Of a DNA stretch of 23,904 bases, positions 1 through 7,625 are shown one piece after another (position 1 is the stretch's first letter; each line of letters begins with the position of its first letter). Under the pieces are notes generated by a model. That model saw only the letters and a list, made by a program, of their open reading frames with translations. It was not told the DNA's origin and ran no database searches. A program made the translations under genes and the position numbers. The DNA comes from Clostridiales bacterium (GTDB lineage Bacteria > Bacillota > Clostridia > Christensenellales > Aristaeellaceae): the NCBI GenBank assembly GCA_004554085.1, contig SFNY01000036.1, forward strand, positions 1 to 23,904. Reading direction: 5' to 3'.

Positions 1-1290
1 CGGAGTTGGCGGAGACCTTGAGGGCGGCGCGGTCGCCCACGCCCAGCAGCTTCACGCCGGAGAGGGTGAGCTTGCTGGGTGCCTTGACGATCTTGAGGGA
101 ATACTTTGCGGTCACGCCGTTGTAGGCGGTGATGGTGATGGTGACGTTGCCCGCGCGCAGGGCGGAGACGCGCCCGGTCGGGCTGACGCTGGCGTAGCGG
201 GTGTTGGAGCTCTTGAAGGAGAGCCCGGCGGTCATGCCGTTGTCGGGGAGGACGGTCACGGGCGCATCCACCTTCTCGCCCACACAGAGGGTGACGCTGG
301 AGGCGGAGAGGTCGATCCGCCTGGGTTCGGCAACGACGCTGAGGGTCTGGCTGGCGGATGCGCCGTTGTAGGCGGTGGCGGTGACGGTGATCGTACCCTC
401 CTTCAGGGCGACAACCTTGCCATCCTCGGAGACCGCGGCGATGGTATCGTCGCTGCCGGAGTAGATGATGGCGCTGGCGGAGCCGTTGTTGACCGCTGCG
501 GACAGGGCATAGCTCTGACCCACGCCCAGCACGGCTGTGTCGGAGGAGAAGGCCACGGATTCCGGCGCGGGAACCACGGTGACGCTCAGGCTGGCAGTCT
601 TGTTGTTGAAGTTCTTGACGGTGACGGTGGCCGTGCCGGGAGCCACGCCCACGATCCGCTGGGTCTCGGGGTCGACTGCGAGCACATCAGGGTCGCTGCT
701 GCTCAGGTTGTACTGGCCCACGCCCGCGCCGGAGTTGGCGGAGACCTTGAGGGCGGCGCGGTCGCCCACGCCCAGCAGCTTCACGCCGGAGCGCAGGGCG
801 GAGACGTGCCCGGTCGGGCTGACGCTGGCGTAGCGGGTGTTGGAGCTCTTGAAGCTCAGACCATCGGTCATGCCGTTGTCGGGGGTGGCGACCACAGGTT
901 CATCCACCTTCTCGCCCACGCAGAGGGTGACGCTGGAGGCGGAGAGGTCGATCCGCTTGGGTTCGGCAACGACGCTGAGGGTCTGGCTGGCGGATGCGCC
1001 GTTGTAGGCGGTGGCGGTGACGGTGATCGTGCCCTCCTTCAGAGCGGTGACCTTGCCATCCTCGGAGACCGTGGCAATGGCGTCGTCGCTGCCGGAGTAG
1101 GTGATCGTGCCGGCGGAGCCGCTGTTGACCGCTGCGGAGAGGACATGGGTCTGGCCCACGCCCAGCACGGCTGCATCGGAGCTGAAGGCCACGGATTCCG
1201 GCGCGGGAACCACGGTGAGCTTCAGGCTGGAGGTCTTATTGTTGAAGGTTTTGGCCGTGACGGTGGCTGTGCCGGGAGCGACGGCATAAA
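1..1290 (-). repeat. In-frame tandem duplication of a three-Ig-domain block, one copy with a 93-bp deletion
   Basis: Bases 1-61 recur almost unchanged at 730-790 (offset 729 bp, 243 codons), and 155-650 recurs at about 791-1290 (offset 636 bp). The offset changes because the copy at 730-1290 lacks the equivalent of bases 62-154, exactly 93 bp (31 codons), so the frame is kept. Long stretches match base for base while others differ at scattered sites, which indicates recent duplication followed by divergence. The deletion removes the closing strands of one Ig unit ('...VSALR' is joined directly to 'SGVKLLGVGD'). Confidence 0.85.
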
Positions 1291-2617
1291 TGCGGCCGTC
1301 CTCCGCGCGGAGGACGCTCTCGTCGCTGATGGCGTAGCGGATTCCGTAGCTGAACGCTCCGGAATTGAAGCTGACGGACAGGGCCGCGCTGTCGCCCACG
1401 CCCAGCGTGGTCGCGCCTGCGCTGAGCTTGACGCTGCGGGGAGCCTTGCGCACCGTCACCTTGCAGCTGGCGGTCAGGCCGCTGGGTGTGGAGACGGTGA
1501 CGGTGGCGCTGCCCGTGCGCACGCCGGTGATCGCGCCGCTGGCCTTGTCCACCTTGACATAGCGGGTGTTGGAGCTGCTCCAGCTCAACTCGCCGGAGAG
1601 GCGCTCGGGTGTGACCGTGCAGACCAGGCCGTCGGTCACGGTTTCGCCCGCGCCGATGGTGAGGGTGCCGGCGCTCAGGGAGATGGATTCCGGCTCGGAT
1701 ACCGCAACCTCAATCGAGGCGGGCATGCAGACGCCGCTGGCAGTGATCGCGGCAATGCCGGGGGAGACGGCGGTCAGCATGCCGTCGGTGGAAATTTCGG
1801 CGATGGAGGGGTCGCTGCTGCTCCATTCGATGGGATAGACCTTGCCGTCGGAATAGGCGGCGGCGAGTTTGACCTGGCTGCCGGGCGACAGCTCCGGGCA
1901 GGATTCAATCGACAATTGCAGAATGAAGCGCGCGCCCGGCTCCGGCAGGGCGTGCCCGCCGTAGGTCGGTGCGTCTGCGGGAATGCGCAGCGCATCCAGC
2001 TCCTCTGCGGTCAGGGGAGTGAGGTCGGCTGCGTCCGCCCAGGCGGCGTAGGCCAGTTTCTCATGGGCAAAGCAGATCTTCGCCGTGCTGTCGGTTTCGT
2101 TCACTTCCGCCACATAGACGGCGCCCGCGTCCAGCACGGCAAGCTCCGAGGCGCTGCTGTCTGAAGCAACGCGCACGCTGCTGCCGGAGGCGATGCGCGC
2201 ATATCCCTGGGTGAGCCGCACATCGTCGGGAGACGCGGAATTCTGGGGATCGCCGGGCACATCGCTCTTGTCGGGATCGGACGGCGCGCCGCCGGAGGCT
2301 TCGGGCGAAGAACTGGGCTCGGGCTCGCCGGAGACTTCGGGGTCCGAAGGCTCTTCAGGAGTATCATCCGAAACGCTTGCTTCCGGCGCAGGCTCGTCCG
2401 TCGGCGCAGGATCGCCGGAGTCTGGCTCCGGAGGGACCTCCTCCGCGTAGGCTGCGGGCCCTGCGGCTGCGTCGTCAAGGTATGCAAGGCCGAGGATTGC
2501 GAGGAGCGATTCGTCTGCGGTCTGCTCGTCTGCGGGAAGGCGCGGAACCTCCACCGCTCCGAAAACCAACAGCAGCGCCAGTGCGGCGCACAGAAGCTTG
2601 CGAACGCTGTTTTTCAT
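1..2617 (-). CDS. Large secreted Big_2 (bacterial Ig-like) repeat protein, C-terminus beyond the window
   Basis: The frame is open from the ATG at 2617 to the window edge (about 872 residues). The start has a good ribosome site (GAAGGGTGG) and a consensus-like promoter upstream. Residues 1-25 form a signal peptide (MKNSVRKLLCAALALLLVFG). Residues about 60-133 are an acidic Pro/Glu/Ser linker. Residues about 134-205 look like an SH3-like segment. From about residue 231 come back-to-back Ig-like units of about 80 residues, each with a 'LGVGD/Q' or 'LSPGS' opening, a 'SSSDPSIAEIS' or 'SSNTRYASVSP' core and a 'GTATVTVK' closing strand. This pattern is typical of Big_2 domains in surface adhesins and cell-wall-associated proteins. 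No LPXTG or S-layer anchor is visible because the end is missing. The exact role (adhesion, wall binding or a stalk for an enzyme) cannot be told. The Ig units near the left edge are recent duplicates of each other. Confidence 0.85.
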   Translation of the reverse strand, partial: MKNSVRKLLCAALALLLVFGAVEVPRLPADEQTADESLLAILGLAYLDDAAAGPAAYAEEVPPEPDSGDPAPTDEPAPEASVSDDTPEEPSDPEVSGEPEPSSSPEASGGAPSDPDKSDVPGDPQNSASPDDVRLTQGYARIASGSSVRVASDSSASELAVLDAGAVYVAEVNETDSTAKICFAHEKLAYAAWADAADLTPLTAEELDALRIPADAPTYGGHALPEPGARFILQLSIESCPELSPGSQVKLAAAYSDGKVYPIEWSSSDPSIAEISTDGMLTAVSPGIAAITASGVCMPASIEVAVSEPESISLSAGTLTIGAGETVTDGLVCTVTPERLSGELSWSSSNTRYVKVDKASGAITGVRTGSATVTVSTPSGLTASCKVTVRKAPRSVKLSAGATTLGVGDSAALSVSFNSGAFSYGIRYAISDESVLRAEDGRIYAVAPGTATVTAKTFNNKTSSLKLTVVPAPESVAFSSDAAVLGVGQTHVLSAAVNSGSAGTITYSGSDDAIATVSEDGKVTALKEGTITVTATAYNGASASQTLSVVAEPKRIDLSASSVTLCVGEKVDEPVVATPDNGMTDGLSFKSSNTRYASVSPTGHVSALRSGVKLLGVGDRAALKVSANSGAGVGQYNLSSSDPDVLAVDPETQRIVGVAPGTATVTVKNFNNKTASLSVTVVPAPESVAFSSDTAVLGVGQSYALSAAVNNGSASAIIYSGSDDTIAAVSEDGKVVALKEGTITVTATAYNGASASQTLSVVAEPRRIDLSASSVTLCVGEKVDAPVTVLPDNGMTAGLSFKSSNTRYASVSPTGRVSALRAGNVTITITAYNGVTAKYSLKIVKAPSKLTLSGVKLLGVGDRAALKVSANS

Positions 2618-2657
2618 GCTCAATCCACCCTTCAGAATACAATTTTTCCCTTCTACA

Positions 2658-2686
2658 ATTATAGCACGCACGGTAAATAATTGCAA
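2658..2686 (-). promoter_or_regulatory. Promoter of the Ig-repeat gene
   Basis: On the minus strand TTGCAA (2681-2686), 17 bp, then TATAAT (2658-2663). It lies 41 bp upstream of the start codon at 2617, in an AT-rich gap, and faces the gene. Confidence 0.75.
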
Positions 2687-2725
2687 CAAATTGACAAAAT
2701 GGAAAATTTCTGCGAGTTTTGCACA

Positions 2726-2756
2726 CAAAAATGCCGCAAACCGGGCGGTCTGCGGC
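2726..2756 (-). terminator. Terminator of the azlCD operon
   Basis: On the minus strand an inverted repeat (GCCGCA...TGCGGC, 2733-2756, with an inner ACC/GGT pairing and a short loop) is followed by ATTTTT (2726-2731). It starts 17 bp after the azlD stop codon and insulates the Ig-repeat gene from azlCD. Confidence 0.8.
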
Positions 2757-2772
2757 GAAAGGGAGATGCGTT

Positions 2773-3102
2773 TCAAACGAACACGAGCTGCACCAGCAGC
2801 ATGTAGACGATGGTGCCGCCTGCGATGGAGAGCAGGGTCTGCTTCCTCCACAGGTGGAGCGCGGCGACCACTGCGATGGCGATCAGCTCGGGCAGACCGT
2901 GGCTGCCGCCGCTGAGCTGCACGTTCTTCAGGCAGTAGACCACCAGCATGCTGAACACCGCCGGCGGCAGGGCGTGGCCCAGGTAGCGAATGAAGCGCGG
3001 CGTGGGCTTCCCGGCGGGGAAGAGCAGGAAGGGCAGAAAGCGCGTGAGCATGGTGGCCAGCGCACACAGGGCGATGGTGATGAGAATCTGCGCCGTGGTC
3101 AT
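2773..3102 (-). CDS. azlD: AzlD: small membrane subunit of branched-chain amino acid exporter
   Basis: A 109-residue hydrophobic protein (MTTAQILITIALCALATMLT...). It has about four predicted membrane helices and the family's early 'TRFLPFLLFP' stretch (T20-P29, after the first helix). AzlD works with AzlC as a two-part permease in the cytoplasmic membrane; characterised members export branched-chain amino acids or their analogues. The length is typical. Its ATG overlaps the azlC stop by 4 bp (ATGA), so the two are translationally coupled. A terminator follows directly. The substrate of this pair is inferred from the family only. Confidence 0.9.
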   Translation of the reverse strand: MTTAQILITIALCALATMLTRFLPFLLFPAGKPTPRFIRYLGHALPPAVFSMLVVYCLKNVQLSGGSHGLPELIAIAVVAALHLWRKQTLLSIAGGTIVYMLLVQLVFV

Positions 3103-3830
3103 GTCTCCGCACCTCCCCTGCGACGGATGCGCGCCTCAATGGGCTTTTGCAGCAGCGCCAGCGCCAGCAGGATGGCGGCCATGGCGGGCAGCAGGAAGTT
3201 GTCCGCGCCAAAGATCAACAGGCTGAGCACCGACAGACCCAGTCCGGCAAGCGCGCTGATGTGCTGTTTGTCCTTGCGCCACTGGTTGATGAAGATGACC
3301 ACGAACAGCGCGGTCATGGCGAAGTCCAGACCCTGGGTGTTGAAGCGAATCAGCATGCCGCCCAGCGCGCCCAGCGTCGCGCCGGAGAACCAGTAGAGCT
3401 GATCCAGCAGGGTCACGAAGAAGTAGAACCAGCCGCGATCCACGTTCTCGGGCACGTCGGCGGAGCATGTGACAGAGAAGGTCTCGTCGCTCAGTGCGAA
3501 GATCAGATAGGGCTTCTTCCTTCCGGTGTCGCGGTACTTGTCCAGCATGGACACGCCGTAGAACAGGTGGCGCGCTTGGATCAGCAGCGCCATCAGAAAG
3601 GCCTGGATCGGATTGAACGCCCCCAGCAGCAGGTGCACGATCACGAATTCCAGGGAACCGCCGTAGACCAGCAGGGTGGTGAGCATCGGGATCCAGAAGG
3701 GGAAGCCGGACTGTACCATGTACACGCCGTAGGTCATGCCCAGAAACAGGTATCCGGCGAGGATGGGAATGGTGTGGGGCAGCGCCGCCCGGAAGGCCCG
3801 CAGGCGCGCACCCCGCTTTTCAATATTCAT
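3099..3830 (-). CDS. azlC: AzlC: large permease subunit of branched-chain amino acid exporter
   Basis: A 243-residue integral membrane protein of the AzlC family. Family hallmarks are visible: 'GYLFLGMTYG' in the first helix (about 26-35), 'QARHLFYGVSML' (about 85-96) and 'SDETFS' (about 114-119). Several hydrophobic helices follow, and a short basic tail ends 'EARIRRRGGAET'. The start is supported by an AAGGAAA ribosome site a few bases upstream. It forms an operon with azlD through a 4-bp overlap. The likely role is export of branched-chain amino acids or analogues, which relieves toxic build-up. No Lrp-type AzlB regulator lies nearby, unlike in Bacillus subtilis, so regulation here is unknown. 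Confidence 0.92.
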   Translation of the reverse strand: MNIEKRGARLRAFRAALPHTIPILAGYLFLGMTYGVYMVQSGFPFWIPMLTTLLVYGGSLEFVIVHLLLGAFNPIQAFLMALLIQARHLFYGVSMLDKYRDTGRKKPYLIFALSDETFSVTCSADVPENVDRGWFYFFVTLLDQLYWFSGATLGALGGMLIRFNTQGLDFAMTALFVVIFINQWRKDKQHISALAGLGLSVLSLLIFGADNFLLPAMAAILLALALLQKPIEARIRRRGGAET

Positions 3831-3863
3831 ATGGGTTTCCTTCTTTTGTCATTCTTTCGGATA

Positions 3864-3898
3864 AGATTAGCACGAAAAGCGCCGCTGCGCAAGCGCAG
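3864..3898 (-). promoter_or_regulatory. Probable azlCD promoter with a small palindrome over the -35
   Basis: Minus strand TTGCGC (3887-3892), 17 bp, TAATCT (3864-3869), ending 34 bp before the azlC start. A short palindrome, CTGCGC-AA-GCGCAG (3885-3898), covers the -35 and could be an operator. The hexamers are imperfect, so this is a moderate call. Confidence 0.5.
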
Positions 3899-3984
3899 TT
3901 GGGGAATTTTTTGGCGGCCCTGTTGACGAACGTGAATGTTCTGTATCTCACGCGCGGTTTTTCTGCAAATTCATGGAAAATGCC

Positions 3985-4014
3985 TTGTATGGGAAAGCAT
4001 GCATATGCTATAAT
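3985..4014 (+). promoter_or_regulatory. Promoter of the L,D-transpeptidase gene
   Basis: TTGTAT (3985-3990), 18 bp, TATAAT (4009-4014), with TG at the extended -10 position (TGCTATAAT). The predicted transcript starts near 4021, leaving a leader of about 28 bases that contains AGGGG before the ATG at 4049. This also rules out the longer upstream reading frame as the true start. Confidence 0.75.
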
Positions 4015-4048
4015 CTGTAAGAATAATACAGAGCTAGGGGTCGGGAGC

Positions 4049-6010
4049 ATGCGAGCCAAGAGGTTTTTGATCGTTGTATTGACGCTGTTGGTTGCTTGGT
4101 GTGGTCTGTCTGTGGAGGGCGCGCTTGCGGACAGCGGCTACGATATGCCGTACTTCATCGATGTGGACATCACGAATCAGATTGTCACTATTTACAATAC
4201 GTCGGATGGCAGCGTGGCCCGGCAGATGCTCTGCTCCACGGGAACCGTCGGCCATGAGACGCCCACTGGCGTGTACTACCTGCCTGCCAAGGAACGCCCT
4301 GACGAGCGCTCGGAGTGGTACAACTTCTATGCACTGGGCGTGTATGCGAAGTGGGCGACCCGCATCATCAACGGCTACCTGTTCCATTCCTTCCCCTGCA
4401 ATCGAAAGAATCTGGAGAGCGTGTCCCAGTCGGCGGTGAAGCAGTTCGGCATGCCCGCCTCCCACGGCTGCATTCGCCTGCAGGTGGAGGATGCGGAGTT
4501 TATCGCCAAGAACTGCCTCAAGGGCACGCGGGTCACGATCTACGAGAGCGGCGAGCTGGACGAGGATCTGCGCAAGCTGCTCTACATCTCCTCCTACACC
4601 GGCGAGGACGGCATGACCTACCGGGAATTTCTGGGCTACTCCGAGACCGATCTGGGCCGCGGCTCCTCGGGCGCGGAGGTTCTGGACTTGCAGTACCGCC
4701 TGTCCGACCTGGGCTACTACGAGGGCGAGCCCAACGGCGCATACGACACCAAGACCATCGCTGCCGTCAAGCATCTGCAGGACGATCTGGGGCTGGCCGA
4801 CAACGGCATCACCTCCGAGAGCCTGCTGCAGGTCATCTACTCCGAAACCGCGCCCATCTCTGCGGGCGAGGTCACGCTGGAGGAGGGCAAGAGCGGCCCC
4901 GTGGTGAGGAAGCTGCAAACGGCGCTCACGACCCTGGGCCTGTACACTGGCGCCATCGACTCCATACTGGATTTGGACGTGACCGAGGCGGTGAAGAAGT
5001 TCCAGCAGGCCTGCGGCTATGAGGTCGACGGCGTGCTCACCCCGGAGATTCAGCAGGCGATCTACTATGCGGTCAGCCAGCTGGAGGAGCGCTTCGGCGC
5101 GGATTCCATTCCGCAGGCGGAGCTGGTCACGGAGGAGATGCAGCTGGCGACGGTGAACGCCAAGGCCAACGTCATCATTCGCTCCGAGCCTGACACAAAG
5201 AGCGACGCGCTGGGCAAGGCGTACATCGGCGATACCGTGATGGTGGTCGGCACGGACGGCGACTGGGCGAACATCATTTCCGGCAAGGTCAGCGGCTACA
5301 TGTACACCAAGTATCTGAAGAAGGCCGGCGTGGACTACAACTACATCCTGCGCTACACCGGCGCGGACGGCGCAAGCTATTCCATCGGCGCGACCATCGA
5401 GGAGCGCCTGAAGGGTGCGAAGGACTTCGCGGACACCTTCTCCGCGCTCTACACCAGCGAGCAGTTCACCTCCTATGCGGAGGAGACTGTGGCGTACGCC
5501 ACCGTGACGACCGGCTCCGACGATGTGCGCCTGAATCTGCGTGCCGCGCCGAGCTCCGAGGCTGACATCCTTGCGCAGGTACCCAACGGAACTGATCTGC
5601 GCGTGCTTGCACAGGAGGGCGACTGGACGAAGGTGGGCTATGAGGAGGCCATCGGCTACCTGATGAACCAGTACCTGAGCTTCTGGGAGGGCAGCGCTGC
5701 CGATCTGGAGGAGGAAACGGAGGAGGAATCCGTGAGCCTGTACGACCTGGCTGTGTACGAGATGGACGTGGAGATTCCCGCCACGGTGGTTTCGGGCACG
5801 CTGGACGGCAAGAAGATCAAGCCCTACCTCTATGAGGATGCAAACCGGAAGTCGGACAAGCTCAGCGTGCTGGAGGAGGGCGCCCAGGTGACCATCGTGA
5901 AGTTCATCGATGACGCCAACAGCGATTACAACTGGGTGCAGATCAACTACCTCGGCATGACCGGCTACATGCTGGATCTGTGCCTGAAGTATCAGATCGA
6001 GGGCGCATAA
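4049..6010 (+). CDS. Secreted L,D-transpeptidase (YkuD) with peptidoglycan-binding and SH3 domains
   Basis: This 653-residue protein has a signal peptide (MRAKRFLIVVLTLLVAWCGL). A YkuD catalytic domain follows (about 35-167) with the signature 'SHGCIRL': catalytic Cys141, with His139 beside it and His113 upstream. Next come two PG_binding_1 domains (about 203-265 'LGRGSSGAEVLDLQYRL', and 278-340 'LEEGKSGPVVRKLQ'). Three SH3-type domains follow (about 367-425, 483-546 and 578-650). L,D-transpeptidases cross-link peptidoglycan stems 3-3, or attach proteins to them, outside the membrane; the repeated binding domains should hold the enzyme on the wall. The ATG at 4049 was chosen because the promoter -10 lies inside the longer frame and the signal peptide starts here. 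The gene stands alone between its own promoter and terminator. Confidence 0.93.
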   Translation: MRAKRFLIVVLTLLVAWCGLSVEGALADSGYDMPYFIDVDITNQIVTIYNTSDGSVARQMLCSTGTVGHETPTGVYYLPAKERPDERSEWYNFYALGVYAKWATRIINGYLFHSFPCNRKNLESVSQSAVKQFGMPASHGCIRLQVEDAEFIAKNCLKGTRVTIYESGELDEDLRKLLYISSYTGEDGMTYREFLGYSETDLGRGSSGAEVLDLQYRLSDLGYYEGEPNGAYDTKTIAAVKHLQDDLGLADNGITSESLLQVIYSETAPISAGEVTLEEGKSGPVVRKLQTALTTLGLYTGAIDSILDLDVTEAVKKFQQACGYEVDGVLTPEIQQAIYYAVSQLEERFGADSIPQAELVTEEMQLATVNAKANVIIRSEPDTKSDALGKAYIGDTVMVVGTDGDWANIISGKVSGYMYTKYLKKAGVDYNYILRYTGADGASYSIGATIEERLKGAKDFADTFSALYTSEQFTSYAEETVAYATVTTGSDDVRLNLRAAPSSEADILAQVPNGTDLRVLAQEGDWTKVGYEEAIGYLMNQYLSFWEGSAADLEEETEEESVSLYDLAVYEMDVEIPATVVSGTLDGKKIKPYLYEDANRKSDKLSVLEEGAQVTIVKFIDDANSDYNWVQINYLGMTGYMLDLCLKYQIEGA

Positions 6011-6016
6011 AAATGC

Positions 6017-6085
6017 AGGACTGTCCTCGAATGGAAATCCATAATGGAAATCCATAATGGAAATCCATCCGTGGACAGCCTTTTT
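6017..6085 (+). terminator. Transpeptidase terminator with an expanded loop
   Basis: Arms AGG(a)CTGTCC (6017-6026) and GGACAGCCT (6073-6081) pair, followed by TTTTT (6081-6085). The loop between them is unusually long because it holds three copies of a 13-bp unit. The hairpin begins 6 bp after the stop codon. Confidence 0.8.
6031..6068. repeat. 13-bp tandem repeat (3 copies, last one partial) inside a terminator loop
   Basis: The unit ATGGAAATCCATA starts at 6031, 6044 and 6057; the last copy lacks its final A. Each copy is itself a near-palindrome (ATGGA-AA-TCCAT), so each can fold as a small hairpin within the terminator loop. This looks like a small variable-number repeat. Confidence 0.9.
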
Positions 6086-6091
6086 ATGCCC

Positions 6092-6126
6092 AAAAGCAGG
6101 GAGCTGCTCCGATGCGGAGCAGCTCC
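6092..6126 (-). terminator. Terminator of the mrp-Nudix operon
   Basis: A perfect 11-bp inverted repeat (GGAGCTGCTCC, 6100-6110, and 6116-6126) with a 5-base loop. On the minus strand it is followed by a short T run (TTTTG, 6091-6095). It begins 8 bp after the Nudix stop codon at 6135. It faces the transpeptidase terminator, as expected between convergent genes. Confidence 0.75.
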
Positions 6127-6134
6127 TTTGGCCC

Positions 6135-6566
6135 TCAGGCCGTAGGCGATTTCATGTGGTGCTTTTCGATGTGCGCCATCGCGTCCCGGAGAATCTTGCG
6201 GTCGCGCTCGTAGGTCAGGCGGGTGAGCGCCTCGTCGTAGGGCACCCAGCTGGCCTCGGCGATCTCCTCCGGCTGGGGGATGATCTCCTTCTGCGTGGTG
6301 ATCGCGGCGAAGATGACCACCAGCTTCTGGATGTCCGTGCGGATGTTGTAGCGGTTCTCCGCACGGTAGCGCCGGTCCACCTTCACGCGGATGCCGGTCT
6401 CCTCAAAGACCTCCCGCTCCGCGGTGTGGCTCTCCAGTTCCCCGGCCTCCATGTGGCCCTTGGGGAAGGAGATGTGCTTGCCCCGGGCGTGCCGGATCAG
6501 CAGCACGTTCCAGCCGTTGGTATCTCTCCGGAAAATCACTGCGCCGCAGGATTTTTCGTACTTCAT
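6135..6566 (-). CDS. Nudix hydrolase (Ap4A/diadenosine-type)
   Basis: A 143-residue protein with a full Nudix box from Gly37 to Ile59 (GHMEAGE...AEREVFEETGI), which binds the metal and diphosphate of nucleoside-diphosphate-X substrates. The N-terminal 'CGAVIFRR...WNVLLIRHARGKHISFPKGH' pattern is that of bacterial diadenosine-tetraphosphate-like Nudix enzymes. The exact substrate cannot be read from the sequence. The start at 6566 (MKYEKSCG) is chosen because GGGGAGG lies 5 bp upstream and because it leaves a 25-bp gap from the end of the Mrp gene. The longer frame would overlap that gene. It is co-directional with mrp and probably co-transcribed from the promoter at 7460-7488. Confidence 0.88.
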   Translation of the reverse strand: MKYEKSCGAVIFRRDTNGWNVLLIRHARGKHISFPKGHMEAGELESHTAEREVFEETGIRVKVDRRYRAENRYNIRTDIQKLVVIFAAITTQKEIIPQPEEIAEASWVPYDEALTRLTYERDRKILRDAMAHIEKHHMKSPTA

Positions 6567-6591
6567 GTCGGCCTCCCCGAAGTGCCGGCAA

Positions 6592-7422
6592 TCAGAGCTT
6601 CTCGATTGCGTCTGCAATCGGTTCCAGCCATGATCCGTCGAACATTTCTATCTGGCCTGCGTCGCATGCGGCTGCGAGGCTGGGATCCATGGGAAGCTGC
6701 GCGCTGTTGGCGATGCCGTTGCGGCCGGCGATCTCCTCCAGATGGCTCTGGCCGAAGATGTAGTGCTTCTTGCCGCACGCGTCGCACTGGAAGTAGGCCA
6801 TGTTCTCCACCAGGCCCAGCACCGGAACGTTCATCATCTGCGCCATGCGCACGGCCTTCTCCACGATCATGCCCACCAGCTGCTGCGGGGAGGTCACGAT
6901 CAGGATGCCGTCCACCGGCAGCGATTGGAACACCGTCAGCGGCACGTCGCCCGTTCCCGGAGGCATGTCCACGAACATGAAGTCCACGTCGCCCCACATC
7001 ACGTCGGTCCAGAACTGCTTCACGGTTCCGGCGATCACCGGGCCGCGCCAGACCACGGGGTCGGTCTCGTTCTCCAGCAGCAGGTTCAGGGACACCAGCT
7101 TCACGCCGGTGGTGCTCACGGCGGGGATGATGCCCTCGTCGGTGGCGCTCAGCATGCCGTGCACGCCGAAGGCCTTGGGGATGGAGGGGCCGGTGATGTC
7201 CGCGTCCAGCACGGCGGCGCTGTGGCCCCGGCGGCGCATCGTGACCGCCATCATGCTGGTGATCAGGGACTTGCCGACGCCGCCCTTGCCGCTGACCACG
7301 CCGATCACCTTTTTCACCCGGCTGTGGGCGTTGGCCTGGGCGCGGAAGTCCGGCTTCTGTGCGCTCCGGCTGGGACAGCTCTCGCCGCAGCTGGAGCAGT
7401 CATGGGTACAATTTTCGCTCAT
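6592..7422 (-). CDS. Mrp/NBP35-type P-loop ATPase, Fe-S cluster carrier
   Basis: This 276-residue protein begins with a four-cysteine cluster (Cys5, 9, 12, 16: 'CTHDCSSCGESC'). It continues with a deviant Walker A 'GKGGVGKS' (about 45-52), 'DADITGPSIPK', 'DMPPGTGD' and a late CxxC pair ('CDACGKKHYIFGQ'). These define the Mrp/NBP35/ApbC family, which carries [4Fe-4S] clusters to target enzymes in the cytoplasm. The N-terminal ferredoxin-like cysteines are common in clostridial members. The ATG at 7422 is preferred over a TTG 9 bp upstream, because the GAGG ribosome site would abut the TTG. A plausible client in this window is the Fe-S L-serine dehydratase at 14962-16164, but nothing here links them directly. 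Confidence 0.92.
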   Translation of the reverse strand: MSENCTHDCSSCGESCPSRSAQKPDFRAQANAHSRVKKVIGVVSGKGGVGKSLITSMMAVTMRRRGHSAAVLDADITGPSIPKAFGVHGMLSATDEGIIPAVSTTGVKLVSLNLLLENETDPVVWRGPVIAGTVKQFWTDVMWGDVDFMFVDMPPGTGDVPLTVFQSLPVDGILIVTSPQQLVGMIVEKAVRMAQMMNVPVLGLVENMAYFQCDACGKKHYIFGQSHLEEIAGRNGIANSAQLPMDPSLAAACDAGQIEMFDGSWLEPIADAIEKL

Positions 7423-7459
7423 TTTTTGCAAACCTCGAATTCTGAAGATTCATGGTTTA

Positions 7460-7488
7460 ATGATAGACCTCTGACAGTGCAAAGTCAA
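7460..7488 (-). promoter_or_regulatory. Promoter of the mrp-Nudix operon
   Basis: Minus strand TTGACT (7483-7488), 17 bp, TATCAT (7460-7465), 37 bp upstream of the Mrp start codon. Both hexamers match consensus at five of six positions. Confidence 0.75.
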
Positions 7489-7557
7489 GCAATTTTCCGC
7501 GATTTTTGGAGGCTTGGACGCGACTGTGGCAGGGAAATTGCTCCAGACATGCACAAA

Positions 7558-7618
7558 GGCGGCACAGAAGCATTTCTGCACCGCCACAGATTGGAAAAAA
7601 CCGCTGGAAACGGCAGCG
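7558..7618 (-). terminator. Tandem terminator hairpins after the racemase gene
   Basis: Reading the minus strand from the racemase stop (7626), the first hairpin is CGCTG...CAGCG (7602-7618), followed by GTTTTTT (7595-7601). A second hairpin, GGCGG-CA-CAGAA...TTCTG-CA-CCGCC (7558-7585), follows with only a weak T run. The first alone would be an adequate intrinsic terminator. Confidence 0.7.
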
Positions 7619-7625
7619 ATTCCGC

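Noticed and set aside
1..1290. Long near-identical repeats as an insertion sequence or transposon
   Set aside because: The repeats are in frame within one protein gene, encode Ig-like domains and have no terminal inverted repeats or transposase.
806..2164. A 452-codon open frame on the plus strand
   Set aside because: It is the antisense shadow of the Ig-repeat gene. Its Gly/Ala/Val/His-rich translation has no domain, and the minus frame has signal peptide, promoter and Ig motifs.
4034..6055. A 673-codon open frame on the minus strand
   Set aside because: It is antisense to the L,D-transpeptidase, without a ribosome site or recognisable domains. High GC content keeps the opposite frame free of stops.
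6031..6068. Short repeats as a CRISPR array
   Set aside because: The units are 13 bp and contiguous with no spacers, and no cas genes are present.
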